Positions 13,342 to 20,245 of a stretch of DNA of 57,062 bases are shown here, piece by piece. The notes under the pieces were generated by a model. It was given only the letters and a program-made list of their open reading frames with translations, did not search any database and had not been told where the DNA came from. Source of the DNA: a virus. The DNA lies in the IMG/VR virus record IMGVR_UViG_3300031623_000006, positions 1-57,062 of that record; one strand, 5' to 3'. Within the stretch, counting starts at the first letter, position 1; every line of letters begins with the position of its first letter. The position numbers were made by a program, and so were the translations under genes.

Positions 13342-13805
13342 TGACACACGAAATCTCAATCACCCCCGAAGACGCTGCGAAGCTCGCGCACTCCCTCAGT
13401 CTGCTGAAAATCAACCGCAGTCTCGCGGCGTTGCGGAAGCATCTACCCGGCAGAATCAACGAAAAGAAGCTGTCGAGTACCAAAATGGGGCTGGTTCGCG
13501 CGTTTCGGGAGTTGAAAGGCCACAATATCAACCTGACAACGCTGGAATGCGGCCTGGTGGCGTGGATATGCGACAGGCGACTCATCTGCTGGGCAGTGCG
13601 TGCGTCGATTGAGCGGGCATTGTCGGCTCCCTCACGCGATGCAGAAGACGAACCACCCGACCCAGAGGTTGTTTGCGAGCTACGTGGGCTGATGGGCAGC
13701 GCAGAGGGCAGGGAGCAGATCGACGCGATGACGTGTTGGAATGAGCCGAAACCGGCGAAACGGCGGATGAAAGACCCGGCTGTCGGGCAGAAGGCGATGT
13801 TTTGA
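13341..13805 (+). CDS. unknown 154-residue basic protein
   Basis: ATG at 13341 overlaps the preceding stop (TAATG). The first ~90 residues look like a compact helical bundle with basic loops. The rest is a charged, likely flexible tail ending in KRRMKDPAVGQKAMF. No recognised domain. Its position before the replication genes suggests DNA metabolism, without further support. Confidence 0.6.
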   Translation: MTHEISITPEDAAKLAHSLSLLKINRSLAALRKHLPGRINEKKLSSTKMGLVRAFRELKGHNINLTTLECGLVAWICDRRLICWAVRASIERALSAPSRDAEDEPPDPEVVCELRGLMGSAEGREQIDAMTCWNEPKPAKRRMKDPAVGQKAMF

Positions 13806-13837
13806 GAAACCCCCTTGCTAAGTTTGGAGATTCTGCG

Positions 13838-13930
13838 ATGATGCCGGTGCTAGTCCTGCAAAGTGCAAATCATTCAAAAAGCGATGCAGTGACTTTTTCC
13901 GCTGACGGTGGTTTGCCATTGTTGGACTAG
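13838..13930 (+). CDS. 30-residue leader peptide candidate
   Basis: ATG at 13838 has TTGGAGA at a proper distance (13824-13830). The frame runs through the 5' arm and most of the loop of the strong hairpin at 13881-13952, and stops at 13928-13930. A short coding frame threading a hairpin is the layout of transcription attenuators, but the peptide has no run of a single regulatory codon. It may also be chance. Confidence 0.35.
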   Translation: MMPVLVLQSANHSKSDAVTFSADGGLPLLD

Positions 13931-13959
13931 CCGGAGGGAGTCACTGCATCGCCTTTTTT
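13881..13959 (+). terminator. 14-bp perfect stem, 44-nt loop, followed by U-tract
   Basis: GCGATGCAGTGACT (13881-13894) is perfectly complementary to AGTCACTGCATCGC (13939-13952). A C and six T residues follow (13954-13959), and five A residues precede the stem. This makes a strong intrinsic terminator or attenuator between the recombination and replication genes. The long loop could hold additional structure. Confidence 0.7.
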
Positions 13960-13993
13960 ATGCGCTGAATAATCACACTGACGGAACGACAAG

Positions 13994-14797
13994 ATGGCAC
14001 GGAAACTGCCGTGGTTCCAATTTTTTGCTGCTGACTGGCGAACTGACGCCAAGTTATCGCTCTGTACGCCCGCTACTCGCGGCGTCTGGATTGATCTGAT
14101 TTGCGCTATGCACGAACTCGACCGCTCGGGAGAACTGCGTGGTACGACCGAACAGCTCGCTCGTATTGCCCGTTGCTCGGCCGTTGAGATGAAAGCCGCG
14201 TTGACCGACCTCCAGGCCACCGAAGCTGCTGATGTCACAGAACGTAACGGCGTTGTCACAGTCACTAACAGGCGGATGAAGTCTGAGTTTGACGGGCGTA
14301 AGTCTAATGCCAGTAGGCAGAAGCGATGTCGCACAAGTCAGTCTCGGAACCGTCACGCAAAAAGTAACGGTGATGTCGCGCAGGAGAGTCAGAGTCAACA
14401 GTCAAATACAGACAGGGGGAGACCCCCTAAACCCCCCTCCGGTGGATTGTCGTTTTCTGCCGAGGATCGGAAACTTGCCGAGTGGATGTTCGTGCTGGTG
14501 GTGAAGATTCAGCCTCAAGCCAAAAACCCGAATTTCGACAAATGGGCAAACACAATCCGGTTGATGCGTGAACAAGACAAGCGGACATTGACCGAAATCC
14601 GAGAGTTGTTTGATCTGTCGAACAAGGATGATTTCTGGAAAGCCAACATTCGCAGTCCCGAGAAGCTCCGAAGTAAGTGGGACGACCTCGATGCTCGCCG
14701 CAGCACCGGGCGTCTCGGCAATTCAAAACCCCAGAAATCCGGCAAGGACTCAGCCAACTACACCACCGACTCGAAAGACACAGATGGCACTTTCTGA
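13994..14797 (+). CDS. replication initiator-like protein (DUF1376 N-terminus, DnaD-like C-terminus)
   Basis: The 267-residue protein starts PWFQFFAADWRTDAKLSLCTPATRGVWIDLICAMHE...GELRGTTEQLARIA, the winged-helix beginning typical of DUF1376-type phage replication proteins. A basic, low-complexity linker (about 95-150) follows, then a C-terminal helical part ending FWKANIRSPEKLRSKWDDL, which resembles DnaD/replisome-organiser tails. It would bind the phage origin and recruit the DnaC-like loader encoded downstream. ATG at 13994 has only a weak site (ACGACAAG). It precedes a cassette that separates it from the loader gene. Confidence 0.75.
   Translation: MARKLPWFQFFAADWRTDAKLSLCTPATRGVWIDLICAMHELDRSGELRGTTEQLARIARCSAVEMKAALTDLQATEAADVTERNGVVTVTNRRMKSEFDGRKSNASRQKRCRTSQSRNRHAKSNGDVAQESQSQQSNTDRGRPPKPPSGGLSFSAEDRKLAEWMFVLVVKIQPQAKNPNFDKWANTIRLMREQDKRTLTEIRELFDLSNKDDFWKANIRSPEKLRSKWDDLDARRSTGRLGNSKPQKSGKDSANYTTDSKDTDGTF
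14784..14797 (+). repeat. 14-bp direct repeat, left copy
   Basis: ATGGCACTTTCTGA here, covering the end of the replication gene, is repeated exactly at 15853-15866, where it begins the helicase loader gene. The two copies bracket the tRNA-like and Mom-like cassette. Confidence 0.6.
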
Positions 14798-14811
14798 AGG
14801 AACAACGAAAC

Positions 14812-14884
14812 GCGCCGGAGGTGTAAGGGTTGCACGTCCGCTATTCCATGCGGAAGGAGGCGGTTCAACTCCGACCTCGGCGCT
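14812..14884 (+). tRNA. tRNA-Gly(UCC)-like sequence with 8-nt anticodon loop (possible degenerate tRNA)
   Basis: The 73 bases fold as a cloverleaf. A 7-bp acceptor GCGCCGG (14812-14818) pairs TCGGCGC (14877-14883), followed by discriminator T, as in bacterial tRNA-Gly. The D stem is GTGT/GCAC with loop AAGGGTT, and the anticodon stem is TCCGC/GCGGA. The T arm matches the consensus GGTTCRANTCC (14862-14872). Departures are A instead of U at position 8, an 8-nt anticodon loop TATTCCAT containing TCC, and one bulged A in the T stem. No CCA is encoded. It fits exactly in the gap between two protein genes. It may be a functional variant, a pseudogene or a remnant of tRNA-based integration. Confidence 0.5.
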
Positions 14885-14918
14885 TTGCCATCAAAAATCA
14901 ATCAGAGACAAGGCCGCG

Positions 14919-15599
14919 ATGGAGTACCGGCCCAGCGGGCTATTTAATGATATCCCCAGCAGTCACGACCGGGCAGATATCGGCACAAGTGTCGTGAGAA
15001 GGGTTTCGTGGAGGGCGGCAAACGCCATTATTCTGAAATACGAATGGCTAGGCTCGATGGCAATGAAGACTACAGACTGCTTTGGTATCTATTTTGGGGG
15101 TTTTCTCGCCGGAGTCTGTTGCTTTTCGCCCCCACCCACACCCCACGTCGCGATGGGGGCGATTGGGAAAGATCACGTCAACCTTGTTAAAGTTCTCTCT
15201 CGCGGCGCATGTGTCTGGTGGGCGCACGAGCATTCCGCCAGCAAGCTCATTTCCCTCGCGACGAAAATCATGGTCAGTGAAACACGATATAGGGTGTTTT
15301 TAGCATTTTCTGATCCGAGAGCAATGGAAATCGGCACTGTGTACCAAGCGTCAAATTGGATTTACACCGGAATAACAAATTCTCACACTTCGTACTTCAT
15401 TGGCGGGGCATGGAGAACCGAAAGATCAGCACGGCAAGAAAGTTACCGGATTGCCGGTATCGACTTCCGAAAATGTCCCAAGAAGAAAGAACCGGGAAAG
15501 CACAGGTACTTGAAGCTGGACGCACCAACCAAGAGGGAACGGCAATATATTCGCGGCCTAATCAGGTATGAGGGGTTGCCGTATCCGAAGAGGACGTGA
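14919..15599 (+). CDS. Mom-like DNA-modification protein (GNAT-related fold)
   Basis: The 226-residue protein shows the core of Mu Mom-like proteins: YEWLGSMAMKTTDCFGIYFGGFLAGVCCF (about 41-69), RGACVWWAHEHSASKLIS (about 96-112) and the signature FLAFSDPRAMEIGTVYQASNWIYTG (about 127-151). Mom adds a carbamoylmethyl group to N6 of adenine and shields phage DNA from restriction. The modification made here cannot be read from sequence. The ATG at 14919, with AAGG upstream, is preferred because the frame upstream runs through the tRNA-like element. The C-terminus is basic. It sits inside a small cassette bounded by a 14-bp direct repeat. Confidence 0.7.
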   Translation: MEYRPSGLFNDIPSSHDRADIGTSVVRRVSWRAANAIILKYEWLGSMAMKTTDCFGIYFGGFLAGVCCFSPPPTPHVAMGAIGKDHVNLVKVLSRGACVWWAHEHSASKLISLATKIMVSETRYRVFLAFSDPRAMEIGTVYQASNWIYTGITNSHTSYFIGGAWRTERSARQESYRIAGIDFRKCPKKKEPGKHRYLKLDAPTKRERQYIRGLIRYEGLPYPKRT

Positions 15600-15850
15600 A
15601 CACCCTGATTTCATACCAAGACACCTGCAATCACACGGGAACGATATATCGGGCTGCGGGATGGTCAGAAGCGAAGGGTTACACCCATACGGCGCACGGG
15701 TGGGAAGTCCCGAATCGAGGCGGTAGGTCAGATCAATCCGTTAAACCGCGAATGCGATGGCATCGAGAACTGCGGGACACGCCGGCGACGACTCGCGTTG
15801 AGAAGCCGGAACCGGTGAAGCAACCAGAGTTATTTGGGGATGTGGAGTAA
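15596..15850 (+). CDS. short Mom/GNAT-like C-terminal fragment
   Basis: GTG at 15596 overlaps the previous stop. The 84-residue product begins LISYQDTCNHTGTIYRAAGW, equivalent to the SDPR...GTVYQASNW signature of the upstream Mom-like protein and related phage proteins, and then has a tail. Everything N-terminal to the signature is missing. It is therefore probably a remnant of a second, different Mom-like gene, or a small accessory piece. Its frame is intact and ribosome-accessible, so it may still be expressed. Confidence 0.5.
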   Translation: MNTLISYQDTCNHTGTIYRAAGWSEAKGYTHTAHGWEVPNRGGRSDQSVKPRMRWHRELRDTPATTRVEKPEPVKQPELFGDVE

Positions 15851-15852
15851 AC

Positions 15853-15866
15853 ATGGCACTTTCTGA
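15853..15866 (+). repeat. 14-bp direct repeat, right copy
   Basis: ATGGCACTTTCTGA is identical to 14784-14797. Here it provides the start codon and first codons of the helicase loader gene. Confidence 0.6.
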
Positions 15867-16638
15867 CGCACAATCGGCAGCACTCACGGCCGCCACGAAT
15901 GCGAACCGCGAAAAGCACGGCGTCGTCAATCAGCCTGAGACTCAGAAGATTCCGGTGCGGCAGGTAATGCGGGCAATTCCACCAAAACCGATTTCGGATG
16001 AGGCCGTGAACACTCGCCGTTCCGAGAAGGCAGCGTCCGAAAAACAAGTCAAATGCGAATCGCTCGTGAACGCAGTCCGAGCCGCCATAGGCAAGCGGTA
16101 CAGCGGGTGCACGCTGGCGAACTACGACTGCACAACTGACGAGCAGAGCGATGTTGTGACTCGCATCAGTGAGTACGCGGACGCTCTCGATGGCGGGAAG
16201 GCACCTGTGAGCAGCATTGTTCTCTACGGGCCAGTCGGAACAGGCAAAGACCACCTGCTGTCGGCATTGATGCTCACGGCTGCGAGGAACGGCCACAGCG
16301 TCCACTGGATCAACGGCATGGATTTGTACTCGCGATACCGCGACAGCATCGACAGCGAACGCACAGAGAAGCAGGTTGCGTCTGAGTTCACGACGCCCGA
16401 TGTGCTGTGTATCAGCGACCCGATACCGCCGTGGGGCGAACTGACGACGGGGCAGGTTGCTTTTATGTTCCGCGTTCTGGACAGGCGATATCGCGACATG
16501 AAGCCAACGTGGTGTTCGATGAATGCCGCGAGCAGCGAAGATGCGGCAGACCGGATGAGCAGCCAACTGATTGACCGGCTGAAAGATGGCGCGATTTGCT
16601 TGCACTGTAACTGGCCGAGCCACCGGAAATCACGATAG
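15853..16638 (+). CDS. DnaC-like AAA+ helicase loader
   Basis: The 261-residue protein has a disordered N-terminal region (about 1-75), then a DnaC/IstB-type ATPase with Walker A GPVGTGKDHL (126-135). A Walker B-like strand VLCISDP (about 184-190) and an arginine-rich DRRYRD helix follow. Such proteins place the replicative helicase on origin DNA opened by the initiator encoded upstream. The start is fixed by the ATG at 15853, two bases after the previous stop codon. Walker B reads S-D where D-D/E is usual, which is odd but seen in divergent loaders. Confidence 0.8.
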   Translation: MALSDAQSAALTAATNANREKHGVVNQPETQKIPVRQVMRAIPPKPISDEAVNTRRSEKAASEKQVKCESLVNAVRAAIGKRYSGCTLANYDCTTDEQSDVVTRISEYADALDGGKAPVSSIVLYGPVGTGKDHLLSALMLTAARNGHSVHWINGMDLYSRYRDSIDSERTEKQVASEFTTPDVLCISDPIPPWGELTTGQVAFMFRVLDRRYRDMKPTWCSMNAASSEDAADRMSSQLIDRLKDGAICLHCNWPSHRKSR

Positions 16639-16653
16639 CAACGAGAGGGAACC

Positions 16654-16824
16654 ATGACGCTTGAATCTCAAATAGCAGAAACGCTCCATCAAGGCCCAGC
16701 GACATTGCACTCGATTGTTCTGATGCTGGGAAACGATGATTCGCTGGTGAATCGTGTTGGCTGGATTCTATTCAGCCGCTCGCGGTTTGTCCGAAACACC
16801 GATGGAACCTGGAGAGTGAAGTGA
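16654..16824 (+). CDS. small winged-helix-like protein, 56 residues
   Basis: ATG at 16654 follows GAGAGGGA. The product has the short pattern helix-helix-recognition helix-beta hairpin (IAETLHQGPATLHSIVLML...RVGWILFSRSRFVRNTDGTWRV) typical of small wHTH proteins. Its stop overlaps the GTG of the HNH gene. A DNA-binding role is inferred from pattern only. Confidence 0.6.
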   Translation: MTLESQIAETLHQGPATLHSIVLMLGNDDSLVNRVGWILFSRSRFVRNTDGTWRVK

Positions 16825-17192
16825 AACCCACCCGCCAAGAACTCCGCATCGCCGGTAAAGCACGCCGCGATGCGTGGATGGACGGGCAGAAGCAGTTCTG
16901 CTGGGTGTGCGGAACGATGTTTCGTCTCTGCGTCCATCACATCATGGAGCGCCTTGGTTCACCTGAACGCTGGGATCAGACGCCGAATTTTTTCGTTATC
17001 TGTGACGATTGCCATACGAGTGAGTTTCACGACACCGCAGACGCCGACCAGCTTTGTCGAAAGAAGATGCACGATCCAGAACACTACGATCGGCTCGCGT
17101 GGAATCTGTCGCGGGATGAGAGGGCACCGGAGTTTGTTACTACGGCGGAAGTCGCCGCCGCAACGCAACGTATTTTTGGGGGAGCGATATGA
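16821..17192 (+). CDS. HNH-type nuclease/zinc protein (GTG start)
   Basis: GTG at 16821 has GGAG upstream. The 123-residue product has CWVCG (27-31), VHHIMERLG and ICDDCH (CxxC...HH...CxxCH), the zinc and catalytic arrangement of small HNH proteins. It is free-standing within the replication cluster and could nick or cut DNA in replication, or be a mobile-element relic. The active-site His pair is present, and the final Asn/His position is less clear. Confidence 0.7.
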   Translation: MKPTRQELRIAGKARRDAWMDGQKQFCWVCGTMFRLCVHHIMERLGSPERWDQTPNFFVICDDCHTSEFHDTADADQLCRKKMHDPEHYDRLAWNLSRDERAPEFVTTAEVAAATQRIFGGAI

Positions 17193-17572
17193 CCGAAGAC
17201 ATTGCGCAGGGACTGATTGATGATATTGCACATCTGGACGAACAGATTGAGTCACTGTCCAAGAAACGCAGTGGACGGCTACAGGCGTTCGCAGACGAGA
17301 CCTGTCCGTTCAAGGTGGGCGACACCGTCACGTCCTACGGATACTCACACACCGGAAAGCGGTGCGTGGTGTCAAGAATCATGTACGAAGGGAATTCGCG
17401 TAATGGATATCAGTGGAAAGCGAATGGCTGGCTGCTGAAGAAGAACGGCGAGAAGTCCAAGAACTTGGCTGAGTGGGATGCTTCGCAGCAGGCCAATGAG
17501 GGTGATTACTGTGTCGCGCCGCATGCTTGGCATGTATGGAAAGCGAGAGTGAGTGATGTCACGGGTGATTGA
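17189..17572 (+). CDS. unknown 127-residue protein
   Basis: ATG at 17189 overlaps the HNH stop, with GGGGGAG upstream. The protein has an N-terminal coiled-coil stretch (about 1-35) followed by a small beta domain (FKVGDTVTSYGYSHTGKRCVVSRI, like SH3-type KOW folds). Function unknown. It overlaps the RusA gene by 17 bases. Confidence 0.65.
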   Translation: MTEDIAQGLIDDIAHLDEQIESLSKKRSGRLQAFADETCPFKVGDTVTSYGYSHTGKRCVVSRIMYEGNSRNGYQWKANGWLLKKNGEKSKNLAEWDASQQANEGDYCVAPHAWHVWKARVSDVTGD

Positions 17573-18014
17573 ATTCATAGTGCCGGCGGTGCCGGTTGCA
17601 CAGCCACGGGCGAGAGCAACATCACGTGGTGGTCACGCAAGCGTCTACTCGCAGACAACCATCAAGAATCAACGGACGGGCGAGAGTCGTCCGCATCCGA
17701 TAGTGGCGTTCAAGGCGACAGTGCGGATGATGGCAAGCGCAGCGTACACGGGACCGCCGATGCTCGGACCATTGCGGGTTGATGTGCTGGCGGTGTTCCC
17801 TCGTCACGGAACAAAGATTTGGAAGAAGAAGCCGATGCCGCGATACCGTCACATCGAGAAGCCGGATCGTGATAATCTCGACAAGGCCGTCCTCGATTCT
17901 CTGAAAGGAATTATGTGGCGCGACGATTGTCAGATTTGCGACGGCCGGATTCAGAAATGGAGAGCGTCGGGCGACGAGCAGCCGCACGTGAAGGTAACGA
18001 TAACTGAGTTGTGA
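17556..18014 (+). CDS. rusA: RusA-family Holliday junction resolvase
   Basis: The 152-residue protein carries the RusA core: a strand opening IEFIVPAVPVAQPRAR, the EKPDRDNLDKAVLDSL motif whose aspartates bind Mg2+, and MWRDDCQICD with the third and fourth acidic residues. RusA dimers cleave four-way DNA junctions. The ATG at 17556 is used in preference to the GTG one codon earlier. It belongs with the recombination and replication genes to its left. Confidence 0.88.
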   Translation: MSRVIEFIVPAVPVAQPRARATSRGGHASVYSQTTIKNQRTGESRPHPIVAFKATVRMMASAAYTGPPMLGPLRVDVLAVFPRHGTKIWKKKPMPRYRHIEKPDRDNLDKAVLDSLKGIMWRDDCQICDGRIQKWRASGDEQPHVKVTITEL

Positions 18015-18023
18015 GGAAACGAC

Positions 18024-18200
18024 ATGCTCGACGAACATCTCAAAGAAGTGATTACCGAGCCGGTGTACGTGAAGGTGAGAGAGGGGGAAGTAGACAGCAC
18101 TACAGAATGGGTAGAGGGACTGTTGATTTGTGATTACGATAAAGGCGGGATGTTGTTGGGAGTTGAGATTCTGAACGTCACCTCACAGGACACTGACTAA
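18024..18200 (+). CDS. DUF2283-like 58-residue protein
   Basis: ATG at 18024 follows GAGG at 18013-18016. The sequence resembles the end of DUF2283 proteins, LICDYDKGGMLLGVEILNV, where the family has D-Y-D/N-x-x-G-x-x-x-G-I/V-E-I-L. DUF2283 proteins are small and of unknown function, often linked to toxin-antitoxin or phage loci. The TAA stop overlaps the next ATG. Confidence 0.65.
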   Translation: MLDEHLKEVITEPVYVKVREGEVDSTTEWVEGLLICDYDKGGMLLGVEILNVTSQDTD

Positions 18201-18397
18201 TGTCACGCCGCAGCGACAAAGCACCGTTCACGCCAACACCAGAACAAATCAGGCGTGGATGTGCGAAGATTCAGGCTGAATGGGATGACGAGAACGACCA
18301 TCGCGTCGATGCGTACAAGCAGGTTGAAACCCGTCACAGGGTGGCTCGACTCGGGCGAAAGTCACCGTCTATCGGCAACGAGGACTTCGGGGAGTGA
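18200..18397 (+). CDS. unknown 65-residue protein
   Basis: ATG at 18200 overlaps the previous stop. The product is highly charged with FTPTPEQIRRGCAKIQAEWDD. This segment resembles small phage proteins found near RusA, of unknown role. Basic and helical. Confidence 0.6.
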   Translation: MSRRSDKAPFTPTPEQIRRGCAKIQAEWDDENDHRVDAYKQVETRHRVARLGRKSPSIGNEDFGE

Positions 18398-18405
18398 GGC
18401 AGGGA

Positions 18406-18585
18406 ATGCCCGAAATTAAGCACCACCACACAGCACGTCACGACGGTGAGAAGACAATCATCCACCACCACGTCCCCGAGGGCATGGTGCTGAAGGAACG
18501 GACCAGCGTGCGAAATGGTGTGCGGCATCTGCATTTTGTGATTGAGAAACAGGAGAAACAAAGCAGACTGGACTCTGAACAGTAA
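18406..18585 (+). CDS. unknown 59-residue histidine-rich protein
   Basis: The ATG at 18406 has GGCAGGGA before it; a GTG at 18394 overlapping the previous stop is possible. The product is rich in His (HHHTARH, IIHHH) and could bind metal. No family recognised. Confidence 0.5.
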   Translation: MPEIKHHHTARHDGEKTIIHHHVPEGMVLKERTSVRNGVRHLHFVIEKQEKQSRLDSEQ

Positions 18586-18663
18586 AACAGGATAGGATAA
18601 CCGCACATACAGCCGTCTATTGATACGGCGAGGCGACAGACGACCAGAAGTCGATAACCAACT

Positions 18664-18706
18664 CGGCGGTCATTTCACCTTCACGGTGGGATACCGCCGT
18701 TTTTTT
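18664..18706 (+). terminator. intrinsic terminator between replication and lysis modules
   Basis: CGGCGGT (18664-18670) pairs with ACCGCCG (18693-18699). The loop contains CACC/GGTG that can extend the structure, and seven T residues follow. It separates the replication/recombination genes from the envelope-directed cluster. Confidence 0.8.
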
Positions 18707-18729
18707 ATGCCCACACGGAAAGTCCAGGA

Positions 18730-19020
18730 ATGTCTCGCAAGCAACTGGTTTCCACTTATGGGGTGCTGGCGGCAGTGTTTGCCACGGCGATTGCAGCGCA
18801 CGACGTGGTTGTGATACCGCTAATACGGCAGGCGGTTGCGGAAGACCGAGACAACGCCATCAAAGTGCATGGTGAGAGAACGCACAAGAATGCGGTTCAC
18901 AAAGACGAGTTTTCTCGTCTTGCAAAGACGCTGGAACGTCACGAGGTGGCAGCCAAGGCAGACCGCATCCGGCTTGAGGGCAAGGTGGACCGTCTAATTG
19001 AGATGGGGAGACATCGGTGA
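18730..19020 (+). CDS. small membrane protein with coiled coil (holin/spanin candidate)
   Basis: The 96-residue product has a hydrophobic N-terminal segment (about residues 8-34, TYGVLAAVFATAIAAHDVVVIPLI) followed by a charged coiled-coil region to the end. AGGA immediately precedes the ATG at 18730, giving short spacing; the ATG at 18709 is another candidate in the same frame. It heads a gene set of secreted hydrolases, so a holin or holin-like role is reasonable but unproven. Confidence 0.6.
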   Translation: MSRKQLVSTYGVLAAVFATAIAAHDVVVIPLIRQAVAEDRDNAIKVHGERTHKNAVHKDEFSRLAKTLERHEVAAKADRIRLEGKVDRLIEMGRHR

Positions 19021-19841
19021 CACCGAAGCTCGCAGCATCACTCTGCGGTGACATCTACGGCACCCCTGACGCTGCGATGTTAGCGGCGGGTGGACGTGGG
19101 CTGAAGGAAATCGTCTTTCTCGACGAAGGCAGCACGCAGGTTCTGCTCGGTCAACTCACCACCACCGGAGAATCAATCGTCGTATTCCGAGGCACTAAGA
19201 TCGATCCGATTCAAATTTACTGGCAGGACATCGCCAAGTTTAGAGTTCTACGGAAGATACTCAAGAGTCTTGCGGATATCGGCTCAGATATCGACGCAAA
19301 GATGGAATCGTGGGGCGGCAAGGGATTGGTACACAGCGGATTTCACGACGCCCTGAATTGTGTGTCTCTCGACATTCACGCATACCTCGGCAACCACCGC
19401 AGCGACAAGGTTCAGGTGATCGGGCATTCGCTCGGCGGTGCGTTGGCTCAACTATACGGCGGCTTGTACGCAGGGGAACTGGCTGATTTGACTCGTGTGA
19501 TGGTAACGACATTCGGTTGCCCGGCAGTTGGTAATGCAGAAGCCTGTCGCCACATCGACGAGAACTGTCAATCGAACGTCAACTGGGAATACTGCTCGGA
19601 TATCGTGGTGCGACTCTTGAACCACGTACCCCTCGGCTACCGACGCCCTGGACGAACCGAATACGTGAACCGAAAAGGCAAGACCCTGTACCACGCCACA
19701 CGGCGTCAGAAGTTCGTGGACCGCAGCATACTGCGGGCGCAGCGGTTCATGTCGGGTGGTCCGAAAAATGCGTTCCGGGCTGAGTGGGAACACCACAGCA
19801 TCCATAAATGGCAGACTCAGAAATGCTTGGGGGCGAAATGA
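19017..19841 (+). CDS. class 3 lipase, alpha/beta hydrolase
   Basis: The 274-residue protein matches Lipase_3: IVVFRGT (oxyanion region), LVHSGFHDAL, the nucleophile elbow VIGHSLGGA with S138, an acidic residue in CSDIVVRL (D195), and a His cluster in EWEHHSIHKW near the C-terminus. It would hydrolyse acyl esters of membrane or envelope lipids, probably at lysis. There is no signal peptide. The GTG at 19017 overlaps the previous stop, and the end overlaps the nuclease gene. Confidence 0.8.
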   Translation: MTPKLAASLCGDIYGTPDAAMLAAGGRGLKEIVFLDEGSTQVLLGQLTTTGESIVVFRGTKIDPIQIYWQDIAKFRVLRKILKSLADIGSDIDAKMESWGGKGLVHSGFHDALNCVSLDIHAYLGNHRSDKVQVIGHSLGGALAQLYGGLYAGELADLTRVMVTTFGCPAVGNAEACRHIDENCQSNVNWEYCSDIVVRLLNHVPLGYRRPGRTEYVNRKGKTLYHATRRQKFVDRSILRAQRFMSGGPKNAFRAEWEHHSIHKWQTQKCLGAK

Positions 19842-20245
19842 ACGCGATGCTACTTGCAGCGTTTCTCGTCGGACCACTACCGCCACAGTCGGTGCAAGCG
19901 GACGACTGGACACGAGAAATTACTGTCGTGCGAATCGTCGATGGTGACACCGTCGATTGCTTGCTCGATTTAGGATACGACATCCAGCTCAAGGTGAGGG
20001 TGCGTCTGTCTGGTATCGACGCGCCGGAAGTTCGTGGCAAAGAAAAAGTGAAGGGACTGGAGTCGTCGGCACACTTATTAAAGCTGCTGAAGGCACACAA
20101 AGGGAAGCTCACAGTTCGGCCACCGAAGAAGCAGCGGGGCAAGTTCGGTCGATGGCTGATGGTGATATACGGTGGAGACGTGAACCTGAACCAGCAGATG
20201 GTGAAGGATGGATTTGCGAAAGAATACCACGGGGGTAAGCGATGA
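19838..20245 (+). CDS. secreted staphylococcal-type (thermo)nuclease
   Basis: The 135-residue product has a hydrophobic leader with likely cleavage after SVQA (about residue 21), then an SNase domain. VDGDT (D35, D37, T38), VRLSGIDAPE (R56, D61, E64) and FGRWLMVIY (R105) cover the Ca2+ ligands and catalytic Arg/Glu/Arg. NLNQQMVKDGFAKEY is the usual C-terminal helix. It would degrade DNA or RNA outside the cytoplasm. ATG at 19838 is preferred over an in-frame ATG at 19808 because of the leader and the AGGGGGCG-like tract upstream. Confidence 0.85.
   Translation: MNAMLLAAFLVGPLPPQSVQADDWTREITVVRIVDGDTVDCLLDLGYDIQLKVRVRLSGIDAPEVRGKEKVKGLESSAHLLKLLKAHKGKLTVRPPKKQRGKFGRWLMVIYGGDVNLNQQMVKDGFAKEYHGGKR

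Noticed and set aside
14784-14918. N-terminal extension of the Mom-like protein from ATG 14784
   Set aside because: The extra residues have no similarity to the family, lack a ribosome-binding site and would translate through the tRNA-like element.
15733-16623. Minus-strand 296-residue frame opposite the DnaC-like gene
   Set aside because: The plus-strand gene has clear Walker motifs, while the opposite frame has none and no initiation site.
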